From Anomaloglossus baeobatrachus (Eukaryota > Chordata > Amphibia > Anura > Aromobatidae), in contig NW_027445218.1 of NCBI RefSeq assembly GCF_048569485.1, forward strand, positions 1-64,000: a stretch of DNA of 64,000 nt, written 5' to 3'. Below the pieces are notes generated by a model. It did no database searches and had not been told where the DNA came from. It worked only from the letters and a program-made list of their open reading frames with translations. Positions 41,618-51,570 of this stretch are shown here, piece by piece. A program made the translations under genes and the position numbers. Position 1 is the stretch's first letter. Each line of letters opens with the position of its first letter.

Positions 41618-42548
41618 AGACAGATTGACCAAAGGAAAACATGTGTGAAGCCTTTTGGACGTCCGCCATGGCCAATCAATATATCGATGAGCGCTTTGTG
41701 GTCGTTTGACAACACTCAACGTGTGACACATGGACAACTACCTATCAGCGATACAAACAAAAAAAAAAAAAAAAAGACTTTGCCAAATAAATCGCACGAT
41801 GGATTGACTCGTGTAAAGCAGCCTTTACACCCGTCACACGGACTAACCTTCCCTGCGACGTCGCTCTGGCCGGCGAACCGCCTCCTTTCTAAGGGGGAGG
41901 TGCGTTCAGCGTCACAGCGACGTCACACGGCAGACATCCAATAGAAGCAGAGGGGCGGAGATGAGCGGGCGGAACATCCCGCCCACCTCCTTCCTTCCTC
42001 ATTGCCGGTGGACGCAGGTAAGGAGATGTTTGTCGTTCCTGCGGTGTCACACATAGCGATGTGTGATGCCGCAGGAACGACGAACAACCAGCGGCGTGCA
42101 CCACCAACGATATTATGAAAAGGAGCGACGTGTCAACGATCAACGATTTTTGACGTTTTTGCGACCGTTGATCATCGCTAACAACGCCGGATGTGCGTCA
42201 CAAACACCGTGCCCCCCGACGATATATCGTTAGCGATATCGCAGCGTGTAAAGCACCCTTTAGAGTGAAGATGGTAGTTGGTGCTGATAATATTCTATGG
42301 AGAACTGTACCTGTCATCTCAGGTGAACTTGCAGCAGAATGTCTGTGTCTTCATCTAGCTCCTCCCTCCTCCATAGAATTTTACAAGCACCAACTGTCAT
42401 CTCCTATCTCAGTAATGGGATAATTTGTCTTCACAGATTTTGCCCATGTATTGCATGTGAAGGTTTAGTCCAGGAGGAGAAAGAAGCAAATGTCTCTGGT
42501 AACATATTTTACTAAGTGGCTTATTTTCATGTGCACTACTGATTTATG

Positions 42549-43082
42549 AAACAAAAATTAAAGCAAATGATTAAGTATGAGTATGGGAGTTAGAGGAGAT
42601 ATCAGTCCAGCCCCTATGGGCAAATTCCATTCATTTCCAAGGATCTGTTCACATCTGCATTGACGGCGCTGGTATTGATTTCTGAGTTGTAATTGGAAAA
42701 GATACGCTTATCTGTATCCATCAAAACGTCGGGTGCCACAACAGAAACAAATGCATGTTATTAAAAGTGAATGGGATATGACAGGCGCCGCTGGGATCAA
42801 TGACACAGAGGCGAGCGGAGCCTTATGGAATGTGTCTGTGTCCTAGGGCATGAAACGCGTACGTGTGGCAATGTCACTTGACTGCAATATATTCATCTCC
42901 TTGGAGAGCAAGGAACACAATATTAGAAAATGGCATAATTCTTACTCAGGAAACTTGTTTTAGAGAAACCTTTGTCTGCCGATTCATAAGCAGAGGAATG
43001 ACTGCTGTAGTGTGCAGCCTGTATTCTGATGATATTGATGGAAACAATATATTCTGCTGCTCTGAAATACAGTGTGGGATTA
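42549..43082. other. Intronic sequence, no recognised feature
   Basis: About 530 bases of fastkd1 intron between repeat R copy 2 and the Tc1 element. No gene, known repeat or marked structure was recognised. Confidence 0.5.
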
Positions 43083-43299
43083 CACCGTGTGCAGACTTAT
43101 TAAGAAAATGAATATTTGGATCACATGATGCTTTTTATACATGTCGTCCTACTCCAAGCTGTATAGGCTGAGAGCCAACTACCAATTAAGTGAATCAGGT
43201 GATGTGCATCTCTGTAATGAGGAGGGGTGTGGTGTAATGATAGCAGCACCCTATATAAGGTGTGCTTAATTATTAGGCAACTTCCTTTCCTGTGGCAAA

Positions 43300-43996
43300 A
43301 TGGGTCAGAAGAGAGATTTGACGGGCTCTGAAAAGTCCAATATTGTGAGATGTCTTGCAGATGGATGCAGCAGTCTTGAAATTAGCAATCTTTTGAAGCG
43401 TGATCAACGAACAATCAAGCGTTTCATGGCAAATAGCCAACAGGGTCGCAAGAAGCGTGTTGGGCAAAAAAAGGCACAAAATTACATGCACAATTACATG
43501 AATTGAGGAAAATCAAGCGTGAAGCTGCCAAGATGCCATTTGCCACCAGTTTGGCCATATTTACGCTGCAACGTTACTGGAGTATCAAAAAGCACAAGGT
43601 GTGCCATACTCAGGAACATAGCCAGGGTAAGGAAGGCTGAAAAACCACCACCTCTGAACAAGAAACATAAGATAAAACGTCAAGACTGGGTCAAGAAATA
43701 TCTTAAGACTGATTTTTCAAAGGTTTTATGGACTGATGAAATGAGAGTGACTCTTGATGGGCCAGATGGATGGGCCAGAGGCTGGATCAGTAAAGGGCAG
43801 AGAGCTCCACTCCGACTCAGACGCTAGCAAGGTGGAGGTGGGGTACCGGTATGGGCTGGTATCATCAAAGATGAACTTGTGGGACCTTTTCGGGTTGAGG
43901 ATGGAGTGAAGCTCAACTCCCAGACCTACTGCCAGTTTCTGGAAGACATTTTCTTCAAGCAGTGGTATAGGAAGAAGTCGGTATTGTTCAAGAAAA
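43300..43996 (+). pseudogene. Tc1/mariner transposase, 5' part (broken)
   Basis: Starts MGQKRDLTGSEKSNIVRCLA with a helix-turn-helix (DGCSSLEISNLLKRDQRTIK). The first frame ends after 68 codons at about 43506. The catalytic domain resumes in other frames with WTDEMRVTLDGPDGWARGW (first D), then VWAGIIKDELVGPFRVEDGV. It therefore has at least two frame changes besides the A5 insertion, which enters within the codons for SVLFKK. Confidence 0.85.
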
Positions 43997-44400
43997 GAAG
44001 GGAATTTTGTTTACTTACCGTAAATTCCTTTTCTTCTAGCTCCAATTGGGAGACCCAGACAATTGGGTGTATAGCTATGCCTCCGGAGGCCACACAAAGT
44101 ATTACACTAAAAGTGTAAAGCCCCTCCCCTTCAGCCTATACACCCCCCGTACTGCTACGGGCTCATCAGTTTTGGTGCAAAAGCCAGAAGGAGGAAAAAA
44201 TTATAAACTGGTTTAAAGTAAATTCAATCCGAAGGAATATCGGAGAACTGAAACCATTTAACATGAACAACATGTGTATACAAAAAACAGGGGCGGGTGC
44301 TGGGTCTCCCAATTGGAGCTAGAAGAAAAGGAATTTACGGTAAGTAAACAAAATTCCCTTCTTCTTTGTCGCTCCTAATTGGGAGACCCAGACAATTGGG
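43997..44400 (-). repeat. A5 left inverted terminal repeat and ICR
   Basis: ITR pairs with 49301-49439, with shared element-specific bases (CCGTACTGCTACGG / CCGTAGCAGTACGG). ICR at about 44300-44400: ...CAAAATTCCCTTC followed by TTCTTTGTCGCTCCTAATT, the complements of the left and right tips. The motif beginning GGGACGTCC follows at 44398-44426. Confidence 0.88.
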
Positions 44401-44464
44401 ACGTCCAAAAGCAGTCCCTGGGTGGGTAAATAATACCTCATAATAGAGCCGTAACGGCTCCGTC

Positions 44465-45075
44465 CTACAGGTGGGCAACTGCCGCCTGAAGGACTCGCCT
44501 ACCTAGGCTGGCATCTGCCGAAGCATAGGTATGCATCTGATAGTGTTTCGTGAAAGTGTGCAGGCTCGACCAGGTAGCTGCCTGACACATCTGCTGAGCC
44601 GTAGCCTGGTGTCGCAAGGCCCAGGACGCTCCCACGGCCCTGGTAGAATGAGCCTTCAGTCCTGAGGGAACCGGAAGCCCCGAGGAACGGTAAGCTTCGA
44701 GAATTGGTTCCTTGATCCACCGAGCCAGGGTTGATTTGGAAGCTTGTGTCCCTTTACGCTGGCCAGCGACAAGGACAAAGAGAGCATCGGAGCGGCGCAG
44801 GGGCGCCGTACGAGAAATGTAGAGTCTGAGTGCTCTCACCAGATCTAACAAGTGCAAATCCTTTTCACATTGGTGAACTGGATGAGGACAAAACGAGGGT
44901 AAGGAGATGTCCTGATTGAGATGAAAAGTGGGCAAGGCAAATGGCCAGGGAGAAAACGCCTGAGCAGAGCACCACGACAGGAATATTTTCCACGTCCTGT
45001 GGTAGATCTTGGCGGACGTTGGTTTCCTAGCCTGTCTCATAGTGGCAATGACCCCTTGAGATAATCCTGAAGACG
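44465..45075 (-). pseudogene. DIRS A5 tyrosine recombinase region
   Basis: N-terminal (MRQARKPTSAKIYHRTW) and C-terminal (KAHSTRAVGASW, TFTKHYQMHTYAS, VLQAAVAHL) YR motifs are present. The region is shorter than in A4, so it is called a broken copy. Confidence 0.8.
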
Positions 45076-46975
45076 CTAGGATCCAGGACTCAATGGCCAC
45101 ACAGTCAGGTTGAGGGCCGCAGAATTCAGATGGAAAAACGGCCCTTGAGACAGCAAATCTGGTCGGTCTGGCAGTGCCCACGGTTGGCCGACCGTGAGAT
45201 GCCACAGATCCGGGTACCACGACCTCCTCGGCCAGTCTGGAGCGACGAGGATGGCGCGGCGGCAGTCGGCCCTTATCTTGCGTAACACTCTGGGCAACAG
45301 AGCCAGAGGAAGAAACACATAAGGAAGCTGAAACTGCGACCAATCCTGAACTAAGGCGTCTGCCGCCAGAGCTCTGTGATCTTGAGATCGAGCCATGAAT
45401 GTTGGGACCTTGTTGTTGTGCCGTGACGCCATTAGGTCGACGTCCGGCATCCCCCAGCGGCAACAGATCTCCTGAAACACGTCCGGGTGAAGGGACCATT
45501 CCCCTGCGTCCATGCCCTGGCGACTGAGAAAGTCTGCTTCCCAGTTTTCTACGCCCGGGATATGAACTGCGGATATGGTGGATGCTGTGGCTTCCACCCA
45601 CAGCAGAATCCTCCGGACTTCCTGGAAGGCTTGCCGACTGCGTGTCCCACCTTGGTGGTTGATGTAAGCCACCGCTGTGGAGTTGTCCGACTGAATTCGG
45701 ATCTGCTTGCCTTCCAGCCACTGCTGGAACGCTTTTAGGGCAAGATACACTGCCCTGATCTCCAGAACATTGATCTGAAGTGAGGACTCTTGCTGAGTCC
45801 ACGTACCCTGAGCCCTGTGGTGGAGAAAGACTGCTCCCCACCCTGACAGGCTCGCGTCCGTCGTGACCACCGCCCAGGATGGGGGTAGGAAGGGTTTCCC
45901 TTTCGATAATGAGGTGGGAAGAAGCCACCACCGAAGGGAAGCTTTGGTTGCTTGAGAGAGGGAGACGTTCCTGTCTAGGGACGTCGGCCTCCTGTCCCAC
46001 TTGCGTAGGATGTCCCATTGAAGAGGACGCAGGTGAAACTGCGCGAAAGGGACTGCTTCCATTGCTGCCACCATCTTCCCCAGGAAGTGCATGAGGTGCC
46101 TCAAGGGGTGTGACCGACCTTGAAGGAGAGATTGTACCCCTGTGTGTAGTGAACGCTGTTTGTCCAGCGGAAGCTTCACTATCGCTGGAAGAGTATGAAA
46201 CTCCATGCCAAGATATGTCAGTGATTGGACCGGTGTCAGATTTGACTTTGGAAAATTGATGATCCACCCGAAACTCTGGAGAATCTCCAGAGTAACATTG
46301 AGGCTGTGTTGGCATGCCTCTTGAGAGGGTGCCTTGACCAGCAGATCGTCTAAGTAAGGTATCACTGAGTGACCCTGAGAGTGGAGGACCGCAACTACTG
46401 TAGCCATGACCTTGGTGAAAACCCTTGGGGCTGTCGCCAGGCCGAACGGCAGTGCCGCGAACTGAAGGTGTTCGTCTCCTATGGCGAAGCGCAAGAAGCG
46501 CTGATGCTCTGGAGCAATTGGTACGTGGAGATAAGCATCCTTGATATCGATCGATGCTAGGAAATCTCCTTGGGACATTGAGGCGATGACGGAGCGGAGG
46601 GATTCCATCCGGAACCGCCTGGTCCTTACGTGTTTGTTGAGCAGTTTTAGGTCCAAAACAGGACGGAAGGACCCGTCCTTCTTTGGAACCACAAACAGGT
46701 TGGAGTAGAAACCGTGACCCTGTTGCTGAAGAGGAACCGGGACCACCACTCCTTCTGCCTTCAGAATGCCCACCGCCTGCAGAAGAGCCTCGGCTCGCTC
46801 GGGAGGCGGAGATGTTCTGAAGAATCGAGTCGGAGGACGAGAGCTGAACTCTATCCTGTAACCGTGAGACAAAATGTCTCTCACCCAACGGTCTTTTACT
46901 TGTGGCAGCCAGGTGTCGCAAAAGCGGGAGAGCCTGCCACCGACCGAGGATGCGGTGTGAGGAGGCCGTAAGTCA
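45076..46975 (-). CDS. DIRS A5 reverse transcriptase-RNase H
   Basis: 602 open codons from 46884, with RT motifs SIDIKDAYLHVP, LPFGLATAPRVFTKVM, YLDDLLVK and RNase H motifs TTDASLSGWGAVF, QSDNSTAVAYINHQGG, HIPGVENWEADFLSR. The N-terminal part is shorter than in A4. An overlapping frame (44465-46921) is open for 818 codons. Confidence 0.88.
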
Positions 46976-48240
46976 TGAGGAAGCCGCCTTGGTATTCACC
47001 AAACAAACGGTCGCCAGAAAATGGCAATCCAGTTAAGCACTTTTTGGAAGCCGAATCTGCCTTCCATTCCCGCAGCCACAAGGCCCTGCGTATTACCACC
47101 GAATTGGCGGCTGCAACCGCCGCACGGGTCGCAGAGTCCAGGACAGCATTAATAGCGTAGGACGCAAATGCCGACGTTTGAGAGGTTATGGACGCCACCT
47201 GCGGCGCAGACGTACGTGAGTGCGTCAATTTGCGCCTGACCAGCTGAGATAGCTTGGAGTGCCCATACGGCTGCGAATGCTGGAGCAAAAGACGCGCCGA
47301 TAGCTTCATAGATGGATTTCAACCAGAGCTCCATCTGTCTGTCAGTGGCATCCTTGAGTGAAGCTCCATCTTCCACTGCAACTATGGATCTAGCCGCCAG
47401 TCTGGAGATTGGAGGATCCACCTTGGGACACTGAGTCCAGCCCTTGACCACGTCAGGGGGAAAAGGGTAACGTGTATCCTTAAGGCGCTTGGAAAAACGC
47501 TTATCTGGATAAGCTCGGTGTTTCTGGACTGCCTCTCTGAAGTCAGAGTGGTCCACAAACATACTCTTTGTACGATTGGGAAACCTGAATCGGAATTTCT
47601 CCTGCTAAGAAGCTGACTCCTCCACTGGAGGAGCTGAGGGAGAAATATTCAACATTTCATTGATGGACGCAATAAGATCATTCACTATGGCGTCCCCATC
47701 AGGAGTATCAAGGTTGAGAGCGGCTTCAGGATCAGAATCCTGATCAGCTACCTCCGCTTCATCATACAGAGAGTCCTCTCGCTGAGACCCTGAACATTGT
47801 GATGATGTCGAGGGAATTTCATAGCGAGCTCGCTTAGTCGGTCTGGGGCTGCGGTCCGTGTCAGAGACCTCACCCTGGGATCCATGAGACACCCCGGGAG
47901 GACATTGCTGTTCCAACTGAGGGGAACCAGGGGACAATGATTCCACAGTGCCCATGGTCTGAGATGCCGGCCTGGACTGCAAGGCTTCTAATATCTTAGC
48001 CATAGTCTCAGAAAGTCTTTCAGTAAAAACTGCAAACTCCGTCCCTGTCACCTGGACAGTGTTAACAGGTGGTTCTCCCTGGGCCACCCCTAGCAGAGGC
48101 TCCGGCTGAGAAAGTGCCACAGGGGCCGAGCATTGCACACAATGAGGGTCAGTGGAACCTGCCGGCAGTATAGCCGTACATGCTGCACAGGCAGCATAGT
48201 AAGTCTGTGCCATGGCACCCTTGCTATTTGTGGACGACAT
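46896..48240 (-). pseudogene. DIRS A5 gag-like region
   Basis: Starts MSSTNSKGAMAQ at 48240 with CAAC...CVQC. Conserved middle block (HSDFREAVQKHRAYP, DTRYPFPPDVVKGW, DPPISRLAARS) and basic tail are recognisable in more than one frame. Broken. Confidence 0.75.
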
Positions 48241-49300
48241 GCTGTTGTCTCCTCTGAGCAATACAGGAGGGTAAATAGCCACAAATCAACAGTGCACCCT
48301 ACAGTGTAAAGTATAGACTATAATCATATAAACTATAAATACACTTCTGCACTAGTGGGGCCAGCACCACAGGTGCTGCTTACCGCCTGCGCAAAGCGTT
48401 TGTGTGGGCACCAGAATTCCTGCCTGGGTCTCTTTGAGCTTGTCTCTCCTCTCCAGCGTTAGCAGAGCTAAGAGGAATGGCTGCCAGCGTCCTGGGGAGA
48501 GGAGGGAGCCGTGGGCGTGACCCAGAAAAGTGCGGGAACTGGTGCCCCACTGTGCAGAGTGAGGGGGGTGGAGTATGCAAAGCATGCTCCAGCCCTCAGT
48601 GCTGCCGACCTGTACAGCGTCCCGCCCTTCCCCTGACTGGCAGGGCTGGGGGCGGGAAAAGAATGAGACTAGGCCGCAGAATCCGGGGACTACCGTTATA
48701 AGCGCGGCCGCCGTATAAGCGCGGTCGGCGCGGAAGTCCCCGGCGCACTAACAGTCCCAGCCGCGCCGCAGTGATAACCATGGCAGCGGCGGTCAGCGCG
48801 GCAGTCCCCCTACACAAATACACTCAGCGACGCTGAAGTGTATAGTGGCACAAATGCAGCCAGCGCTGCTGTCCCCGGTGCACTAGCACACCCAGCAATG
48901 CTGGAGTGTTGCTGTGCGCGGTCCCCACGGGGACACAGAGTACCTCCAAGTAGCAGGGCCATGTCCCTGAACGATACTCGGCTCCTATCCAGCATGGTCC
49001 TCAGGAGCTGTGGATGGAGCACGGTCTCCTGTGCCTGGAGACCGATGGGATCCCACTTCACCCAGAGCCCTAATTGAGGGATGGGGAAGGAAAGCAGCAT
49101 GTGGGCTCCAGCCTCCGTACCCGCAATGGATACCTCAACCTTAACAACACCGCCGACAAGAGTGGGGTGAGAAGGGAGCATGCTGGGGGCCCTGTTATGG
49201 GCCCTCTTTTCTTCCATCCGACATAGTCAGCAGCTGCTGCTGACTAAGCTGTGGAGCTATGCGTGGATGTCTGACCTCCTTCGCACAAAGCATAAAAACT
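48241..49300 (-). other. DIRS A5 5' leader
   Basis: GC-rich leader like those of A1 and A4, without recognised coding content. Contains GCGCGGCCGCCG near 48700. Confidence 0.5.
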
Positions 49301-49439
49301 GATGAGCCCGTAGCAGTACGGGGGGTGTATAGGCTGAAGGGGAGGGGCTTTACACTTTTAGTGTAATACTTTGTGTGGCCTCCGGAGGCATAGCTATACA
49401 CCCAATTGTCTGGGTCTCCCAATTAGGAGCGACAAAGAA
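49301..49439 (-). repeat. A5 right inverted terminal repeat
   Basis: About 130-bp inverse complement of the left end; tip CCCAATTAGGAGCGACAAAGAA. Confidence 0.87.
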
Positions 49440-49758
49440 ACATGATTTTCATGCAGGACAATGCTCCATCACATGCATCCAACTACTCCACAGCGTGGCT
49501 GGCCAATGAAGGTCTAAAAGATGAAAAAATAATGACATGGCTCCCTTGTTCACCTGATCTGAACCCCATAGAGAACCTGTGGTCCCTCATAAAATGTGAG
49601 ATCTACAGGGAGGGAAAACAGTACACCTCTGGGAACAGTGTCTGGAGGCTGTGGTGACTGCTGCACGCAATGTTGATCGTAAACAGATCAAGCAATGACA
49701 GAATCTATGGATGGTCGGCTGCTAAGTGTCATCAGAAAGAAAGGGGGCTATATTGGTC
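49440..49758 (+). pseudogene. Tc1/mariner transposase, 3' part (broken)
   Basis: Continues the transposase after A5 with MIFMQDNAPSHASNYSTAWL (second D) and SPDLNPIENLWSLIKCEIY (E), matching the DD34E family. A frame change after NSVWR stops the open frame at 49657; similarity continues to about 49758. This copy cannot make enzyme. Confidence 0.85.
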
Positions 49759-50104
49759 ACTATTTTTTGGGTTTGTTTTTGCATGTCAGAAATGTTTATT
49801 CCTAAATTTTGTGCAGTTATATTGGTTTACCTGGTGAAAATAAACAAGTGAGATGGGAATATATTTGGTTTTTATTAAGTTGCCTAATATTTCTGCACAG
49901 TAATAGTTACCTGCGCAAACAGATATCCCCCTAAGATAGACAAATCTAAAAAAAAAAACACTACAATTTCCAAAAATATTAAGCTTTGATATTTATGAGT
50001 CTTTTGGGTTGATTGAGAACATAGTTGTTGATCAATAATAAAAAAATCCTCTAAAATACAACTTGCCTAATAATTCTGCACATGGTGTATGTAGCAACGC
50101 TAAC

Positions 50105-51566
50105 AGTTAAACCATATTCAGATATGTGCCATAATGGCACTAGGATGCGGAGCTGATTATAATGATACCTTTAGTGAAGATATCCAAGGTTTCATTGCAG
50201 AAAAATCATTGCTCAAACTTTCAGAAATGACGTAATTTGTGCACAGGCTTGAGCATTGGGACGGGATTTTGTGGATCGGGTCCTCTGTAATAACTCCTCC
50301 TCCTCCTTCCTTGCCTCCTTTTCTTCATAAAAATGTTGCGCCATAGGGTTCATTATCACTGTTGGCAGCGCATGCACATTGCTATTATGACTATTTTTCA
50401 ATAAAATGATGCCGATAGCGCATGTGTGTACTGCGCTCTCCAGCACCATTTTACTGAGATGACTATGAGTCGTGGGCAGCAGCGCATGCACCAATAAAAA
50501 AAAAAAATAAATCAAACTGCGCATGCGCCGCTGCCACTTGTATTCATCTGCAACGTGTCTTCAATAAAATGGTGCCAGAGATATTGGTAGGCACATGTGC
50601 CGATTCCGGTGCCATTTTATAGAAGACAACATTATAATAGCAATGCACACATGCTGCCAACAGCAGTAATGGTGGCGGCAGCTCAAAATTTAAATGACGA
50701 AAAGGAGGCAAGGTGTAATATACCAGCAGGGGGAGCTGGAACTCCTGGAATACGCAGGTTGGTGATGAATCCACTAGGTGTCACTAGCTCCACCTGTGGA
50801 TCCATCGGGGAAAGTCATGCAAGCCGAATTCAGAGCCAAGAGATCACGCAGTACCAGGGAGGAGGCAGATTCAAGAGAGCCAGGTCAGAAGCAAAGAGGT
50901 ATCATCAGGGACCGGAGGAGAACTATACCGGAGTCAGTAACAAGCAGAGGTCGGGAGCCGGGAGAGCAGGTAGTAGTCGGGGAACACAGAGGCAGAGCAA
51001 CAGAGAAGGGGCCGGAGAGGGAGCACGAGAGTCAGGGAGGACAGACGCAGTCAACAGGATGGGAGTCAAAGAGGACGGACGCAGTAAGGAGATCGGGAGT
51101 CAGGAAGGGCAGACTCGGTAGACGGGCAGGATCAGGTAAACTTACAGGGACCAGCGAACACACAGAGCAGAACTATAACTGGCGCTGAGCCGATGGTGTA
51201 ATTTCTAAGATAAGGTGCCGTGATCCCGGAAATGAGGCACGGAGGGATAGGCTTCTCCCACTGGCCACGCTCCGGGAAACACCGACCGCCAGAACAGGTA
51301 TGAAACACAACTCTGCAACAGCAAAGATAAACATAAATCGTGACACAAGGCAGGAGGGGGAATCATCACAGAGAACCCCACCCACAAAACCCCAACCTGA
51401 TGCTCCAGCCTGTGCACAAATTATGTCATTTCTGAAGGTTTGAATAAGGATTAATCTGCAATCAAGCCTCGGATTTCTTAACTAAAGGTTTCATTTTAAT
51501 CAGCATCCTAGCACCATTACGGCACTGCCTGTGGTTTATAGAGCAAAAACCTGGTGGTTGGTTCCC
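50105..51566. mobile_element. T2-like element with long inverted ends
   Basis: The left arm (TGCCATAATGGCACTAGGATG ... TCAGAAATGACGTAATTTGTG ... CACAGGCTTGAGCA) is mirrored at the right (TGCTCCAGCCTGTGCACAAA ... AGCACCATTACGGCAC), ending GGTTGGTTCCC/TTAA. The right terminus fits a T2 end (TTAA-GGGAACC on the other strand); the left tip is not seen, perhaps lost where the Tc1 element lies. The interior holds a fold-back segment (about 50290-50720) and a purine-rich stretch (50790-51175) that resembles dispersed frog repeats. No convincing gene. Confidence 0.5.
50290..50720. repeat. Inner fold-back segment
   Basis: Inverted halves around about 50540: GCCTCCTTTTCTTCATAAAA, GTTGGCAGCGCATGCACATT and CACCATTTTACTGA at left are echoed in inverse complement at right (GCACACATGCTGCCAACAGC, AAAGGAGGC). 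About 430 bp, moderately diverged. Lies in the T2-like element. Confidence 0.55.
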
Positions 51567-51570
51567 TTAA

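Larger units (their letters stand above)
28739..41825. mobile_element. MITE 2, third nesting layer
   Basis: Ends AAGGCTGCTTTACACGAGTC and GACTCGTGTAAAGCAGCCTT, flanked by TA (28737-28738 and 41826-41827). Its own DNA (28739-29495 and 41618-41825) is about 965 bp and includes short frames of unclear origin, so it may be a deletion derivative of a larger transposon. Interrupted by DIRS element B. Confidence 0.65.
28640..42260. mobile_element. MITE 1, second nesting layer
   Basis: Left end AAAGCCCATTACACGCTGC and right end GCAGCGTGTAAAGCACCCTT, flanked by TA (28638-28639 and 42261-42262). Its own DNA is 28640-28738 and 41826-42260; the right part is rich in CGT/ACG words and short palindromes. 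Interrupted by MITE 2. Confidence 0.65.
28532..42548. repeat. Palindromic repeat R, copy 2, split by nested insertions
   Basis: Left arm at about 28532-28637 (AAATCAATAGAACATATGAA ... CTCCTCCTGGA) and the rest at 42263-42548 (ending CAGGAGGAGAAAGAAGC ... GCACTACTGATTTATG). It matches copy 1 (22376-22810) on both sides. The middle is occupied by the MITE 28640-42260 and everything nested in it. The outermost and hence oldest layer of the nest. Confidence 0.7.
43997..49439 (-). mobile_element. DIRS-type retrotransposon A5 (family A)
   Basis: About 5.44 kb, inserted in the Tc1 element. Left tip GAAGGG at 43997, right tip GCGACAAAGAA at 49439. The flanks ...TTCAAGAAAA and ACATGATTTTC join without duplication. 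It has all the usual parts and a few breaks, and is somewhat shorter than A4. Opposite in sense to the Tc1 element but the same sense as fastkd1. Confidence 0.93.
43083..50087 (+). mobile_element. Tc1/mariner element split by DIRS A5
   Basis: Ends CACCGTGTGCAG (43083) and CTGCACATGGTG (50087), flanked by TA (43081-43082 and 50088-50089). Own length without A5 is about 1.56 kb, normal for Tc1. Subterminal GCCTAATAATTCTGCACA-type direct repeats (43262-43282, 49882-49905, 50060-50080) indicate an IR/DR arrangement. The coding strand is plus, opposite to fastkd1 and to A5. Confidence 0.85.

Noticed and set aside
43300-49758. A host gene split by an intron containing A5
   Set aside because: The flanks are the two parts of one Tc1 element with TA-flanked ends and a broken transposase; the gap is a DIRS insertion without splice-site logic in the plus orientation.
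50597-51188. Arg/Glu/Gly-rich frames at 50597-51121 and 50778-51188
   Set aside because: They lie in a purine-rich repetitive stretch inside a T2-like element, are open only because of base composition, and show no domain.
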